From assembly GCA_020638975.1 (NCBI GenBank), contig JACKHN010000002.1, positions 310,001-374,000 of the forward strand: a DNA stretch of 64,000 nt, read 5' to 3'. This stretch comes from Planctomycetaceae bacterium (GTDB lineage Bacteria > Planctomycetota > Planctomycetia > Pirellulales > Pirellulaceae). Within the stretch, counting starts at the first letter, position 1. Each line of letters opens with the position of its first letter. The notes under the pieces were generated by a model. The model was not told the origin of the DNA. It was given only the letters and a program-made list of their open reading frames with translations, and made no database searches. Positions 18,578-28,391 of the stretch are shown here, one piece after another. The translations under genes and the position numbers were made by a program.

Positions 18578-21500
18578 CTAGAATTCGCATGCCCTATCCA
18601 ACTCACTCATTAACAAATCAACGCCCTCTTCCCACTTAGATTTGTCCTTCTGGTCCGCCGCTCGCAACCGTTGATTGTTCCGATCGTGCGGATTGGCAGC
18701 CACGACTTGCTGTAAATCCCAGTTTGCTTTTGCACGCTCAAATAGATTAACTCGACGGGCACCGGTCGATTTCGTGTGTGATTCGACAGTCGTGGCGAGG
18801 TCAAGCAACACCTGCTTACTGTCGGCAGTACCCTCGCCCTCGCTTCGCTGACTTAAACGGTTCAAGATCAGCAATAAATCGAGAGGCGACACATGATAGT
18901 CACCACTGACGTCATAGAACGGTGGCGAGACTTGTGCAGCAAGATCGTCTGACGGCGCGAGCGTCGAATCGAGTGACCGCGTCCCCTTCTCCCTGAGCAC
19001 ATTTATGACGAGCAACGCGTCGAGCGGTGTAAGGTGGCCATCGCCATTGACGTCATACGAATCAATAGGGTTCTGCACGAGCGAGAAACTAAGTTGACTG
19101 AACGAAACCGCCGTTGCATATTCCGTTTCGTTGCCGACCAATGGATTCCCTTGCGTCGCAATTCGCGTGAACGCCGCGATGACGGGGCGTGCGTCTTGTG
19201 CGTTCGAGATGACCGCACTTAAGTCGGTGGAATCGATGTGCCCGTTCAGATTAGCGTCGAATTCAGAACGAAACCGGTCGACGTTCAAGTCAAGTCCCAG
19301 TCGTGTTTCAAACAGAGCTTTCGCCACGGGACTAAAGCCAAAGTCGCGTTGCAACAAGGCAATTTCTGCAAGGCGTCTAGTGGAATGATCGACAACTCGA
19401 TCGCCGCGCGTAGCACCGGGCAAACGCAGTTCCAACCGGTACGCGCCGCCAGCATCTGGACTACCGCTCACCCGTACGATGTAGCGACCTGCCGAAAGAC
19501 CTACCACGACGCCCGTGGCGATCTGGCCGCTTCGGGCTCGTTCGTTGAACACTTCTTGCACCGGAACACTTTCGCCGGTGGCGTTGCGAATTTCGATGCC
19601 AAACGAACCTACTGCCGCAGCGTCGCGCCATATTTGCAGGCTGTACACGCTACGAGATCGTCCACTGACGTTCAACTCGTAATCTTGCAGGGATTCCGAT
19701 TCAGTGAACTTGCCTTCCGTACCCGCCGCGATATCGCCTCGGTATCCGGCGACTGAGGAACGACGATGCTGATGAGTTACAATCCAAGGCATGCCGCCCG
19801 ACGCCAGTATCCGTTGGGGCGTTCCTTCGAAGTACTGAGTGTTGAACAGGCGAAAGTCAGCGGTCCAATGTTCGAGCAGCGTACGGCCATCACCGGCGTC
19901 TCGGATCGTTACGAGACTTCCATCAGCGCCCCACAACGCGTCCGTGAACGAATTGACTGGGAGTGAAGCGTGGTAGGCAAGCGTCTTCGCATTGAAGATT
20001 TCACTCGATCCGAGCACTACGAAAGCGCCATCTCGCGAGACACGCGCGGGATGTTGCATCGCGAAGTCGCCGTGATAGGGACTGTCGCGCAGCTGGGTGA
20101 TCGCGCCAGTGTTTCGGTCAATCGACTCCCAACTTAGATTAGCCGGAGAAACACCCTGTTGCACGTAGTAGATCCGCGAATTGATGCTGCTCCATTCGAA
20201 TTCCTCAGCGCCGCGACTCAAGTCCTTGACCGAGATTTGTCGGCCATCGGCAGCAAACGTGTAGTGCCGAATCTCGGTTGTTCCCAGCACATCTTCAACC
20301 ACAAACACGAATGATCCGACCGCCTGAATCCCAATCACCTTATCCAGCTTGCGGGCGAACGGAGTTTGCTGCGGGTGGACTTGCGCTGGATCGATCTGTG
20401 TGATATTGCCGCTGGCGTAGGCGATGTAAAGTCGATTGTTTTCCGCCGAGTACGCCAGATACTGCGGCGCATCGTCAAGAAGAATTGGTGGCAAGTAGCC
20501 GCGATCCTCCGTCGACCACCGAAGCAGACGATCGGACTCTTCGTGCAGGAAGTAGATGATGCCTGAATCACCGACTTCAGTGCGATTGGGAACGCCGTCG
20601 GGTAAACAGACGTCTGACTGGCCTGGCGCGGCATGTTCGGGCAGTTGACAGGCTGGGTCGTTGGGGAAGGCGTCGATGCGGAGTCCCTGTGTGCTATCCG
20701 ATTCAGAATAGCCGGCGTTGAAATGGTCCGGGGCTCCATCGCGATCACTATCAACGGACGCCGCCGCATCCAAGGGGAAGGCGTCGTCTATTCCCACCGC
20801 GCCATCGCCGTCCGCATCGTCGTTGGGAAAGTAAGTCACGAAGCGATTGGCGGTACTATCGTTTGTCACCACAACGACTTGGCCGTCAAAGAACACGGCC
20901 CGTAGCGGGGTTCCATCGAAAGTCCGTGCGGCGACCAGTTGCCGTTTGGGGTCCCAATGTTCCAGAAGTATTCCTCCGTCGCTCGATTCGCGGATTGAGA
21001 TGAGACTTCGATCGGCCAGCCAGACTGCGTCAATATACGAGTCCGGCAGCGAGCCGATTCGAACTTGAGACAACGCGTCGAAGAACTCCCCCGAGCCGAC
21101 AAAGATCAGCGCGCCGTCTCGCGAGAGACGCACGACACGGGGCTGTGCGTCATAGCCAAATCGCCCCATGGCGTAGCGGCCCCAATGAATTGAAGCCGAT
21201 TCCTCGTCGTTGGAATTCCCCTCTGCAGAAAACACGAACGTACGATAAGTCGCGTAGCTGGACGTGCTGTCCTGTGCCAGCACGAACGGGCCGTTGGTCT
21301 GTAGTCCGGTCAGTTGTTCGACCGTGTGTGCAAAAGGAACTTCGCGAGGAAACTCGGAATTCACATCAATTTGCGTGATGACTCCTGACGCGTAGCCAAC
21401 ATACAAACGTTGGTTGTCGGTCGAATAGGATATATATTGAGGAGACCCTTCTACGAAGATCGGATTCAGATAGCCTTGCGTCTGGACGGACCAGCGGTCG

Positions 21501-24500
21501 ATTCGACGAAGTGTCCGATGCAGCAAGTAGATGACCCCAGCTTCATCGAATTCGACCGCGTCCGGAGCGTCAACAACCGCACGCGCCGCGATGTCGCACG
21601 TCGCAGGATCGCCTGGGACCGCATGCGCGGTCGCCTGGCAAGCTGAATGCAACGGAAAGACATCGAGCGATAGTCCCTGAACACTGTCGGCTTGTCCAGA
21701 TCCGGGATTCCAGGCGTCCGGCGAACCATCGCCATCGGTGTCGCGCGAAGCAGTCGGGTCGAGTGGAAACGCGTCCTCATGGTTGCTCACACCATCAAGA
21801 TCAGGATCATCGGTGGGAACGTAGTCGGTAAAAGCCGGTTTGCCATCGCGGTCCGTAACGACAACGATCGCTCCCTCCGTCACGATTACCCCGAGCGGAG
21901 CCCCTTTCACGATCTGCCGATTGTAGAACTCCAGATTGGAATCCCATTGCTCCAAGACCGTATCATCAGCGGCCTTGCGAATCGTGACGAGGCTTCCATC
22001 ATCCAACCAAACTGCGTCGGTGTACGCGATGGGCAAAGAATCGATGAACTCGAGGCTCACCGCATCGAATATGTTGCCGGAACCGAGCGCCACGAACAAC
22101 CCATCTCGCGACACTCGCGCAGGTTCGAAGAATCTATAGTTACTACGATACCCACTGTCGCGGCGCTCGGTCAACTCGCCCGTAATAGGATCGATCACAA
22201 TCCACTCCACGTCCTCGGTGCACCCCGGACAGTGCGTGAAGTACAAGCGATTATTCGCGGAACTAAACTCGAAACTTCTACCGGCGAAGCTATGGACCGG
22301 TAGACTTGAGACGCGTATTCCGGTGGCGTCAATCACTTCGTATCGGTATCCACTCGTATCGCGAGTTAAGATGAAGACGAACTTGCCGGCGGCTTGCATC
22401 GCGAAGACCGTTCTCCGCTGGTTACCCAACTCTTGCTCGCGCCCAGACGCTAAGTCGAACTGCGCTATCACGCCGGTCGTATACGCCACATAGAGTGCGT
22501 TGTTTTCTGGAGACACGGCGATATGCGTTGGCACTCCGCTGAGCCCAATCGGATTCAAGTGTTTGCTCTCGCCAACGTCCCATCTAAAAATTTGCTGGTG
22601 CTCGGTACTGAGAAGATACACCACTCCCGATTCATCACCGACGATCTGCTTCGGTTTATATGGTGGAACTCGAATGCCGACGTCACAAACGTCAGGCTGG
22701 CCTTCCACCGCATGCTCTGCCAACTGGCATGCCGCATCGAATGGAAACGCGTCGAGTACCAGGCCTGTCGTGCTGCTCTGCTGGTCGTAGCCGGTGTTCC
22801 ACGAATCGGGCGCGCCATCGCGATCGCTGTCCAAGGAAGCTGCTGGATCAATCAGGAATGCGTCGAGTTCGTTCGATACGCCGTCCTGGTCCGCATCGTT
22901 CGTGGGAACGTAGGCGGAGAACTGCGGCTTACCATTGAGTTGACTGATGACGGTGATCGTGTCACCTGTCCAAAGGAGTTGCTGGGGAGTCCCGTTGACA
23001 TACTGAAAATTATAAAACCGTCGCTCGTCATCCCATTGTTCCAGCAGCGTCTGGCCGTCGGCGGATGCTCGAATTGTGACGAGGTGTCCGTTCGACAACC
23101 AAATCGCGTCCACAAAAGATACCGGCAGCGAGTCGACAAGCGCAAGCGTTTTCTCATCGTACACTTCGCCGCTACCAAGCGCGACCAGCGTGCCATCCTG
23201 CGATACACGGATACGGTGTTGAATCTCATACGAAATGCCGTAAGCTCTCCGACCATCCGCGGAGAGTTCCCCGCTCACGGGATCGATCGATTCCGATCGT
23301 AGGGCAGTAGGAAAGGTATCCGTCGTGTAGTAGATCCGCTGAGTCGCCGAGTTCCACTCATAGGTCTTGGATCGATCGTTGTGACCGATTGCCGAAACCT
23401 GGGTTCCGTCGGCGGCAAAAGTATAGTGGGAATCATAGTTGCTCGGATCGGCGGCGAAGACGAACGCCCCGGCGGTTTGCAGTCCCGTGATTTCTCCCAA
23501 CGTGGCCGCGAATGGTGCCTCGCGCGGAAAATCCTCGCTCACGTCGACTTGAGTGATCGCGCCGGTGGCATAACCGAGATAGAGCCGCTTGTTTTCTGTT
23601 GAATAGCTTAGTTCCAACGGACTGTCGGTTACGAGGATCGAATTCAAATACATCGCCTCTCTCGTCGACCAACGATAGACACGGTTACTATCTTCACGAA
23701 TCATGTAGACAATTCCCGCGGGATCAGCCGTTATCCGCCTCGGCGAAAAATTCGGTATCACTCTCTCGATATCGCAGACATCGGGTTGCCCCGGAAGTCC
23801 ATGCACCGCGAGTTGGCATTCGGAGTCGAGGGGAAACGCGTCGAGCGTCAAGCCCGACGTGCTGTCTGATTCCGAGAACTCTTCATTCCAGGCATCGGGA
23901 AAGCCATCGCCGTCCGTGTCGACGGAAGCAGCTTGATCGTCAGGAAAGGCGTCGACACGGTTATTCACGCCGTCGTTATCTGGGTCGTCGGTCGGGATAT
24001 ATTCCACGAATTGCGGAAGACGATTTAAACTCGTAACAACCGCAATTCGACCGTTCGTCTCGACGACACGTACCGGGAAGCCTTCGTAATACTGGGCGTT
24101 GAATCGCTGCCGCTCGGGATCCCATTGTTCGAGGACCGTCCGATTCTGGTCATGACGAATCGTGACGACACTTCCATCGCCGAGCCACAGTGCGTCCGTG
24201 AACGCATACGGCAGTGAAAAAGCTAAGTCGAAGGAGGCAGTAACGTATGCATCGCCCGAACCAAAGAGTACAGATCGACCGTCCGGCGATACACGAATGG
24301 GTGCAAGCGCGCTCTCACCGAGGCCGAATTCCTTTCCCGCTCCCGTAAACTCTCCCGTCAGTGGGTTGATGACATTCCAATAGAGATCATTGAATTCGAG
24401 GTAGTACATTCGTCCCGTCACAGAACTCCACTCGGCGACGCCTCGGATCCCGCGCGAGTCTTCGTAGTAGACATCCTGGCTCGATATCAACGAACCGTTC

Positions 24501-26035
24501 GGCGAGAACGTATAGTGGGATCGGCTTTGCGTGGGATCTGATGCGTACAGAAACGCATCTGTCGCCCATAGGTTGAGTACGCGAGCGGGGGTCGACGCGA
24601 AAGGCAACTCCAGGGGAAGTGCGTCAGTGACGTTCAACTGACGAATCTCGCCCGACTCGTACGCGACATAGAGTGTCGAGTCCGCATAACTGATATGCCG
24701 CGGGGCGTCACCGACGACGATCGGGTTGAGCTGTACTCCCGTATCGATCGACCATCGATAGACACGGTCATTGGATGCGCTCAATACGTAGATGATCCCG
24801 CGATCATCCACGATAACGTCGTCCCGGCGTGGATCGAAGGCGGGGATGCGACTGGATGTATCACACACATCAGGCTGGCCGGGCAACGCGTGTTCGGCTA
24901 GTTGGCATGCCGAATCATCCGGAAACGCATCAATGACTAACCCCGTTGTGCTGTCTTGCTGTCTGAAGCCCGCATTCCATTCATCGGGCGCGCCGTCTCG
25001 ATCGCGGTCCACCGAGGCCGCCGGATCGTAGGGGAAATCGTCGTGCCGGTAATCGAAGCCGTCATTGTCGACGTCATCCGTCGGGACAAACTCCCCGAAC
25101 GCCGGTCGCGTTGGACCCTGCGTCACAACGGTTATCTCGCTCCCAGCATCCAAGACACGTAGCGGCGTTCCAGAGAATACTTGACGATTGAACAACTCGT
25201 ACTCGGCATCGCGGTGTTCAAGCAACGTTCCTCCGCCCGATGCTCGTATCGTGATCAAGCTACCGTCGTCGAGCCACAACGCGTCCGCGAATGTGTCGGG
25301 AAGTGATGTCACGATCTTCAAGCTGATCGCGTCGTAAACGTCGCCCGAACCCAGAGCCACTAGAGTGCCGTCGCGAGATACTCGAATCGGATGGCGAATC
25401 GAGTAGTCCCCATGGTAGGGGCTGTCTCCAGAGCCAGTGATCTTACCCGTCACGGGGTCGATGGACTCCCAGTGCAGGTCGTTCGGCGTTGTGTCATCGC
25501 GCGTGAAGTATATCCGCCGGTTGGCGGCACTCCATTCAAACGTCGCTGACTGTTCGTTCCGCCCGACGTTCGACACCTTGGTCCCGTCAGCCCTGAACGT
25601 GTAATGCGTGCGCGAGTTGCTGGGGTCGGATGCAAAAACAATGCTGCCAGCCGTTTGCAGGCCCGTCACCTTGCCCGGTGTAACTGCAAAGAAGTGCTCC
25701 TCGATAGGATCATTGCCGAGGGTGATTTGCGTTATCGCCCCCGAGTCGTAGCCCACGTACAGCGAATCGTTTTCAGCTGAATAGGCGAGCTGCCTGGGAG
25801 CATCTCCCACTTGGATTGGATCGGCATACTCGTCTTCGATTACCGACCAACGGAATACGTTGTCGTGTGCCTCACTCAGCAAGTAGATCGTCCCCACGTC
25901 GTCCGCCACCAGCTGACTTGGGATGAATGCGGGAGGTGAAAATCCGGTAAGAGCCAAGCGGTTCTCAAGCGGCTCAAATGTGCGGCACCGTCGTCGCTTT
26001 GCTCGACTACTTCGCCGTTTCATTAGCGGCCTCAC
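18578..26035 (-). CDS. Giant surface protein: six propeller-like repeats, Ca-binding linkers, dockerin-like C-terminus
   Basis: 2485 aa. A very basic N-terminus followed by FEPLENRLAL is the export motif seen in large planctomycete proteins. Six similar units follow, each about 360 aa, with recurring motifs GIIYLL...R..RW, LYVGYASG.ITQI, RVSRDG..VALGSG and DALWL.DGSLVTIR; they look like beta-propeller blades. Units are joined by five Asp-rich linkers (near residues 317, 679, 1041, 1405 and 1735) with DxDxDG-type calcium loops, each ending in a Cys-containing P.QPDVCD segment. A beta-sandwich (about 2100-2215) and three EF-hand/dockerin-like loops (about 2265, 2327, 2375) end the protein. It lies 99 bases downstream of the PQQ-propeller gene on the same strand. 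Function unknown; cell-surface or secreted role inferred. Confidence 0.88.
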   Translation of the reverse strand: MRPLMKRRSSRAKRRRCRTFEPLENRLALTGFSPPAFIPSQLVADDVGTIYLLSEAHDNVFRWSVIEDEYADPIQVGDAPRQLAYSAENDSLYVGYDSGAITQITLGNDPIEEHFFAVTPGKVTGLQTAGSIVFASDPSNSRTHYTFRADGTKVSNVGRNEQSATFEWSAANRRIYFTRDDTTPNDLHWESIDPVTGKITGSGDSPYHGDYSIRHPIRVSRDGTLVALGSGDVYDAISLKIVTSLPDTFADALWLDDGSLITIRASGGGTLLEHRDAEYELFNRQVFSGTPLRVLDAGSEITVVTQGPTRPAFGEFVPTDDVDNDGFDYRHDDFPYDPAASVDRDRDGAPDEWNAGFRQQDSTTGLVIDAFPDDSACQLAEHALPGQPDVCDTSSRIPAFDPRRDDVIVDDRGIIYVLSASNDRVYRWSIDTGVQLNPIVVGDAPRHISYADSTLYVAYESGEIRQLNVTDALPLELPFASTPARVLNLWATDAFLYASDPTQSRSHYTFSPNGSLISSQDVYYEDSRGIRGVAEWSSVTGRMYYLEFNDLYWNVINPLTGEFTGAGKEFGLGESALAPIRVSPDGRSVLFGSGDAYVTASFDLAFSLPYAFTDALWLGDGSVVTIRHDQNRTVLEQWDPERQRFNAQYYEGFPVRVVETNGRIAVVTSLNRLPQFVEYIPTDDPDNDGVNNRVDAFPDDQAASVDTDGDGFPDAWNEEFSESDSTSGLTLDAFPLDSECQLAVHGLPGQPDVCDIERVIPNFSPRRITADPAGIVYMIREDSNRVYRWSTREAMYLNSILVTDSPLELSYSTENKRLYLGYATGAITQVDVSEDFPREAPFAATLGEITGLQTAGAFVFAADPSNYDSHYTFAADGTQVSAIGHNDRSKTYEWNSATQRIYYTTDTFPTALRSESIDPVSGELSADGRRAYGISYEIQHRIRVSQDGTLVALGSGEVYDEKTLALVDSLPVSFVDAIWLSNGHLVTIRASADGQTLLEQWDDERRFYNFQYVNGTPQQLLWTGDTITVISQLNGKPQFSAYVPTNDADQDGVSNELDAFLIDPAASLDSDRDGAPDSWNTGYDQQSSTTGLVLDAFPFDAACQLAEHAVEGQPDVCDVGIRVPPYKPKQIVGDESGVVYLLSTEHQQIFRWDVGESKHLNPIGLSGVPTHIAVSPENNALYVAYTTGVIAQFDLASGREQELGNQRRTVFAMQAAGKFVFILTRDTSGYRYEVIDATGIRVSSLPVHSFAGRSFEFSSANNRLYFTHCPGCTEDVEWIVIDPITGELTERRDSGYRSNYRFFEPARVSRDGLFVALGSGNIFDAVSLEFIDSLPIAYTDAVWLDDGSLVTIRKAADDTVLEQWDSNLEFYNRQIVKGAPLGVIVTEGAIVVVTDRDGKPAFTDYVPTDDPDLDGVSNHEDAFPLDPTASRDTDGDGSPDAWNPGSGQADSVQGLSLDVFPLHSACQATAHAVPGDPATCDIAARAVVDAPDAVEFDEAGVIYLLHRTLRRIDRWSVQTQGYLNPIFVEGSPQYISYSTDNQRLYVGYASGVITQIDVNSEFPREVPFAHTVEQLTGLQTNGPFVLAQDSTSSYATYRTFVFSAEGNSNDEESASIHWGRYAMGRFGYDAQPRVVRLSRDGALIFVGSGEFFDALSQVRIGSLPDSYIDAVWLADRSLISIRESSDGGILLEHWDPKRQLVAARTFDGTPLRAVFFDGQVVVVTNDSTANRFVTYFPNDDADGDGAVGIDDAFPLDAAASVDSDRDGAPDHFNAGYSESDSTQGLRIDAFPNDPACQLPEHAAPGQSDVCLPDGVPNRTEVGDSGIIYFLHEESDRLLRWSTEDRGYLPPILLDDAPQYLAYSAENNRLYIAYASGNITQIDPAQVHPQQTPFARKLDKVIGIQAVGSFVFVVEDVLGTTEIRHYTFAADGRQISVKDLSRGAEEFEWSSINSRIYYVQQGVSPANLSWESIDRNTGAITQLRDSPYHGDFAMQHPARVSRDGAFVVLGSSEIFNAKTLAYHASLPVNSFTDALWGADGSLVTIRDAGDGRTLLEHWTADFRLFNTQYFEGTPQRILASGGMPWIVTHQHRRSSVAGYRGDIAAGTEGKFTESESLQDYELNVSGRSRSVYSLQIWRDAAAVGSFGIEIRNATGESVPVQEVFNERARSGQIATGVVVGLSAGRYIVRVSGSPDAGGAYRLELRLPGATRGDRVVDHSTRRLAEIALLQRDFGFSPVAKALFETRLGLDLNVDRFRSEFDANLNGHIDSTDLSAVISNAQDARPVIAAFTRIATQGNPLVGNETEYATAVSFSQLSFSLVQNPIDSYDVNGDGHLTPLDALLVINVLREKGTRSLDSTLAPSDDLAAQVSPPFYDVSGDYHVSPLDLLLILNRLSQRSEGEGTADSKQVLLDLATTVESHTKSTGARRVNLFERAKANWDLQQVVAANPHDRNNQRLRAADQKDKSKWEEGVDLLMSELDRACEF

Positions 26036-26134
26036 AGTGTGTGAAATTGTGGAGGCTCTGTTGCCCGCATACGTCCCACTTTAGCCAGTATCGCCCACGC
26101 CTGCAATTTCAAGGTGAGTACGGCGAGGGAGGCC

Positions 26135-27403
26135 CTATTTCCTGCCAATACAATACAGCGTCTCTTGGCGACTGCCGCCGGAACTCGAAGCGACTCGCAT
26201 GTAGATACGCCCGTCGCAGATCGTTGGAGTGGCAAACGCTTCGTCGCCGAGTTGATTGCGGGACACCAGTTCGAATCGAGATGGCTGTGCTTTGAAGACG
26301 TAAACGGTTCCCGCTTCGTTGGCGAGATAGATGTTCCCGTTGGCAAGGATCGGCGACGCGCTCACCGCTCCGCCAGCGAGACGAGACTTCCACATTTCAA
26401 CCCCGTCGCTGGCTCGCCAGCAAAACGCGATGCCGCCGTCGGTCACAGCGTAAACGTGGCCGTCGACAGCCAACATCGATTGCTCGTAGCACTTCTGATC
26501 GTTTCGCCAGACGATTTGCCCACTGCTGGCCCTCAGGCAAACCGTCTCCGCCTTTGGGTAGCCTCCGCTGGCGAAAACTAAGTCGCCATCCCAAACCATC
26601 GTTCCGCAGGTCGCCATCGTCGTGGCCGGTGTCGACCACAATTGGCGTCCGTTATTCGGATCATAACTGGCAACCTGTTCTGTACCGCTAATCAACAATT
26701 GATCTCGACCGCCGACATTTGCGACCACCGGAGATGAAAAGCTGAGCTTGTTCGATCGATCGATCTGCCACTTCGTCGCTCCCGTTTTGCGTTCAAGCGC
26801 GGCGAGCCAGCCGCCGCCCTCGTAGTCGGCAGCAATCAATACCATCGACTTGTAGAACATCGGCGACGGTGCATATCCGTACTTATACTGCTGCGGGTCG
26901 TATTTGCCGATCGTTCTCTGCCAGAGCCCCTTGCCGTCCAAAGACAATGCAGAAACTTGAATGCTACTGTGATGATGAAACGAAGCTATCAATCGTTCGC
27001 CATCGCAAGCGACCGTGGGAGTGGCATGGGTATTCTTGCGATGCGTCTCGGGAAAGCCACCTTGGCTGATGGGTGTCATCCAGAGTTGCTTGCCGGTCGT
27101 GCGGTCAAATGCGATGACGCCTTGTGTTTGCGATTGCTCGTCGGCGGTCGTCAAGAAGATTTGATCACCGACGATCGTCGGTGATGAGTGACCTCGGCCT
27201 GGAACAGGGGCCTTCCAGAGGACGTTCTTGCTTTCGCTCCAGGCCGTCGGCGGAGTTTGGCCTGCCGCCGCGATGCCATTCAGGTTCGGACCTCGCCACG
27301 TCGCCCAGTCGGCGGCATGCGCACCGCTAACGACGATCACCAGCGAAAGAACAAGAGGGTATGTGGCTTGACGTACGGCAAATAAAACAATGCGTGGCAT
27401 CAT
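26135..27403 (-). CDS. Exported PQQ-type beta-propeller protein (BamB-like fold)
   Basis: 422 aa from the ATG at 27403 (a TTG one codon upstream is also possible). A signal peptide ends near SGAHA-AD (about residue 31), followed at once by WATWRGPNLNG, typical of planctomycete PQQ-binding-like proteins. Blade motifs recur: GVIAFDRTTGKQLW, ALERKTGATKW, SYDPNNGRQLWS, CLRASSGQIVW, CWRASDGVEMW. The W at each blade end is the PQQ-repeat signature. Such proteins act in the periplasm; many bind no cofactor and serve as scaffolds. It may form an operon with the giant protein downstream. Confidence 0.88.
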   Translation of the reverse strand: MMPRIVLFAVRQATYPLVLSLVIVVSGAHAADWATWRGPNLNGIAAAGQTPPTAWSESKNVLWKAPVPGRGHSSPTIVGDQIFLTTADEQSQTQGVIAFDRTTGKQLWMTPISQGGFPETHRKNTHATPTVACDGERLIASFHHHSSIQVSALSLDGKGLWQRTIGKYDPQQYKYGYAPSPMFYKSMVLIAADYEGGGWLAALERKTGATKWQIDRSNKLSFSSPVVANVGGRDQLLISGTEQVASYDPNNGRQLWSTPATTMATCGTMVWDGDLVFASGGYPKAETVCLRASSGQIVWRNDQKCYEQSMLAVDGHVYAVTDGGIAFCWRASDGVEMWKSRLAGGAVSASPILANGNIYLANEAGTVYVFKAQPSRFELVSRNQLGDEAFATPTICDGRIYMRVASSSGGSRQETLYCIGRK

Positions 27404-27512
27404 CAATACATCTCTCGGTAGTCGTTCAATTAGGATTGGTTATGCTACCCGAAAGAAGCTGATGACGCCACGAACGGCTGACGGAGTCCAGGGCATTACA
27501 TTTCTTTGAAGT

Positions 27513-27600
27513 TGCACAAGATGTACGACGGGCCTCCGAGCCCGTCGAATAACGACTTAGATTCATCGACGGCTCGGAGGCCCGTCGTACAAATTGTGCA
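27513..27600. repeat. Long inverted repeat, REP-like hairpin
   Basis: Two arms of about 35 bases (27513-27548 and 27566-27600) are near-perfect reverse complements around an 18-base loop. The core reads TACGACGGGCCTCCGAGC, so each arm is also partly self-complementary. It lies in the space between the 148-aa exported protein and the PQQ-propeller gene and could act as a transcription stop for the former, although no T-run follows. The sequence resembles dispersed palindromic repeats; copy number elsewhere cannot be judged here. Confidence 0.8.
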
Positions 27601-27646
27601 GATTGAACAAGACGAAAGCCCTGTGGCGGAGTCCGAATCGTTCGCT

Positions 27647-28093
27647 CTAGGGATCGAGCGATCGCGGTGCGTTTACTCGCGTCGCCACGTACACGGAGCC
27701 CGCCCGTTCTGGCGCAGTCTGTAGATCCGGCGATCGAGCGGCCCGTTTATGCTCTTGCTGCCTTGCTAAGACCCAGGCCCGTCGCGACTCGCGAGCGGCG
27801 AGAGTTGCTTGCCGCAGCGCATAGGCTTTCGCAAGCTTTAGCGGCTGACGAGCTGCACGGTAAGCTGCCGCTTGGGCGGCTAACGCTTGGCGATGCTGTG
27901 CGATAGTCGCGTACGCAGCAGGATTCGGAGCCGCAGGCATTTGGGCGACCGGGCCAGGGATAAAAACGCCAGCGCCCTTGCCTCCGAACCCGCCATGTTT
28001 CATTGAGAACTCTCCCGGATCGCAGGCCCTGAGCTCGATGGGGTCGACATAAGCCACGGCGACAAGAAGGGCCAAGTAGTGGCAAGATTTCAT
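27647..28093 (-). CDS. Small exported Ala/Arg-rich protein
   Basis: 148 aa from the ATG at 28093, chosen because AAAGGA lies eight bases upstream and the signal peptide then begins MKSCHYLALLVAVAY. After the signal comes a Gly-rich segment (HGGFGGKGAGVF), then a long helical Ala/Arg/Gln-rich stretch (about 60-125) of coiled-coil-like composition. No known domain is recognised. Probably periplasmic; function unknown. A REP-like hairpin follows the stop. Confidence 0.55.
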   Translation of the reverse strand: MKSCHYLALLVAVAYVDPIELRACDPGEFSMKHGGFGGKGAGVFIPGPVAQMPAAPNPAAYATIAQHRQALAAQAAAYRAARQPLKLAKAYALRQATLAARESRRAWVLARQQEHKRAARSPDLQTAPERAGSVYVATRVNAPRSLDP

Positions 28094-28391
28094 TTGATTC
28101 ATCCTTTCCGAAATTGGTACGTGGAGGGGATCCAACGGCTGATGAATGGCGAGTTGCCGCCAAATCTTTCAGGGTGTGGCGAACTTTTTCCTCATGAGGC
28201 CATAACGAAATGCAAGCGGCGTTGTCTAACCCCCTACGTCAATGTGCTTTGCACAGACGAGACGGCGGTGAAGATTGGGTCTTGACAACCTGGGCAACCT
28301 TACTGATACTGAGTCTCACTAGCAGCAAGCCAGCGGTTTTTGCCAGCCACTGCCCACCATCACTCCCACCCCAAATAGAGGAAGCTGGCAC
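28094..28391. other. Divergent intergenic region
   Basis: About 300 bases between two divergent genes, so promoters for both must lie here. A frame running through it on the plus strand (from 28210) is not protein-like and overlaps the next gene out of frame. I see no hairpin or recognisable operator. Confidence 0.4.
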
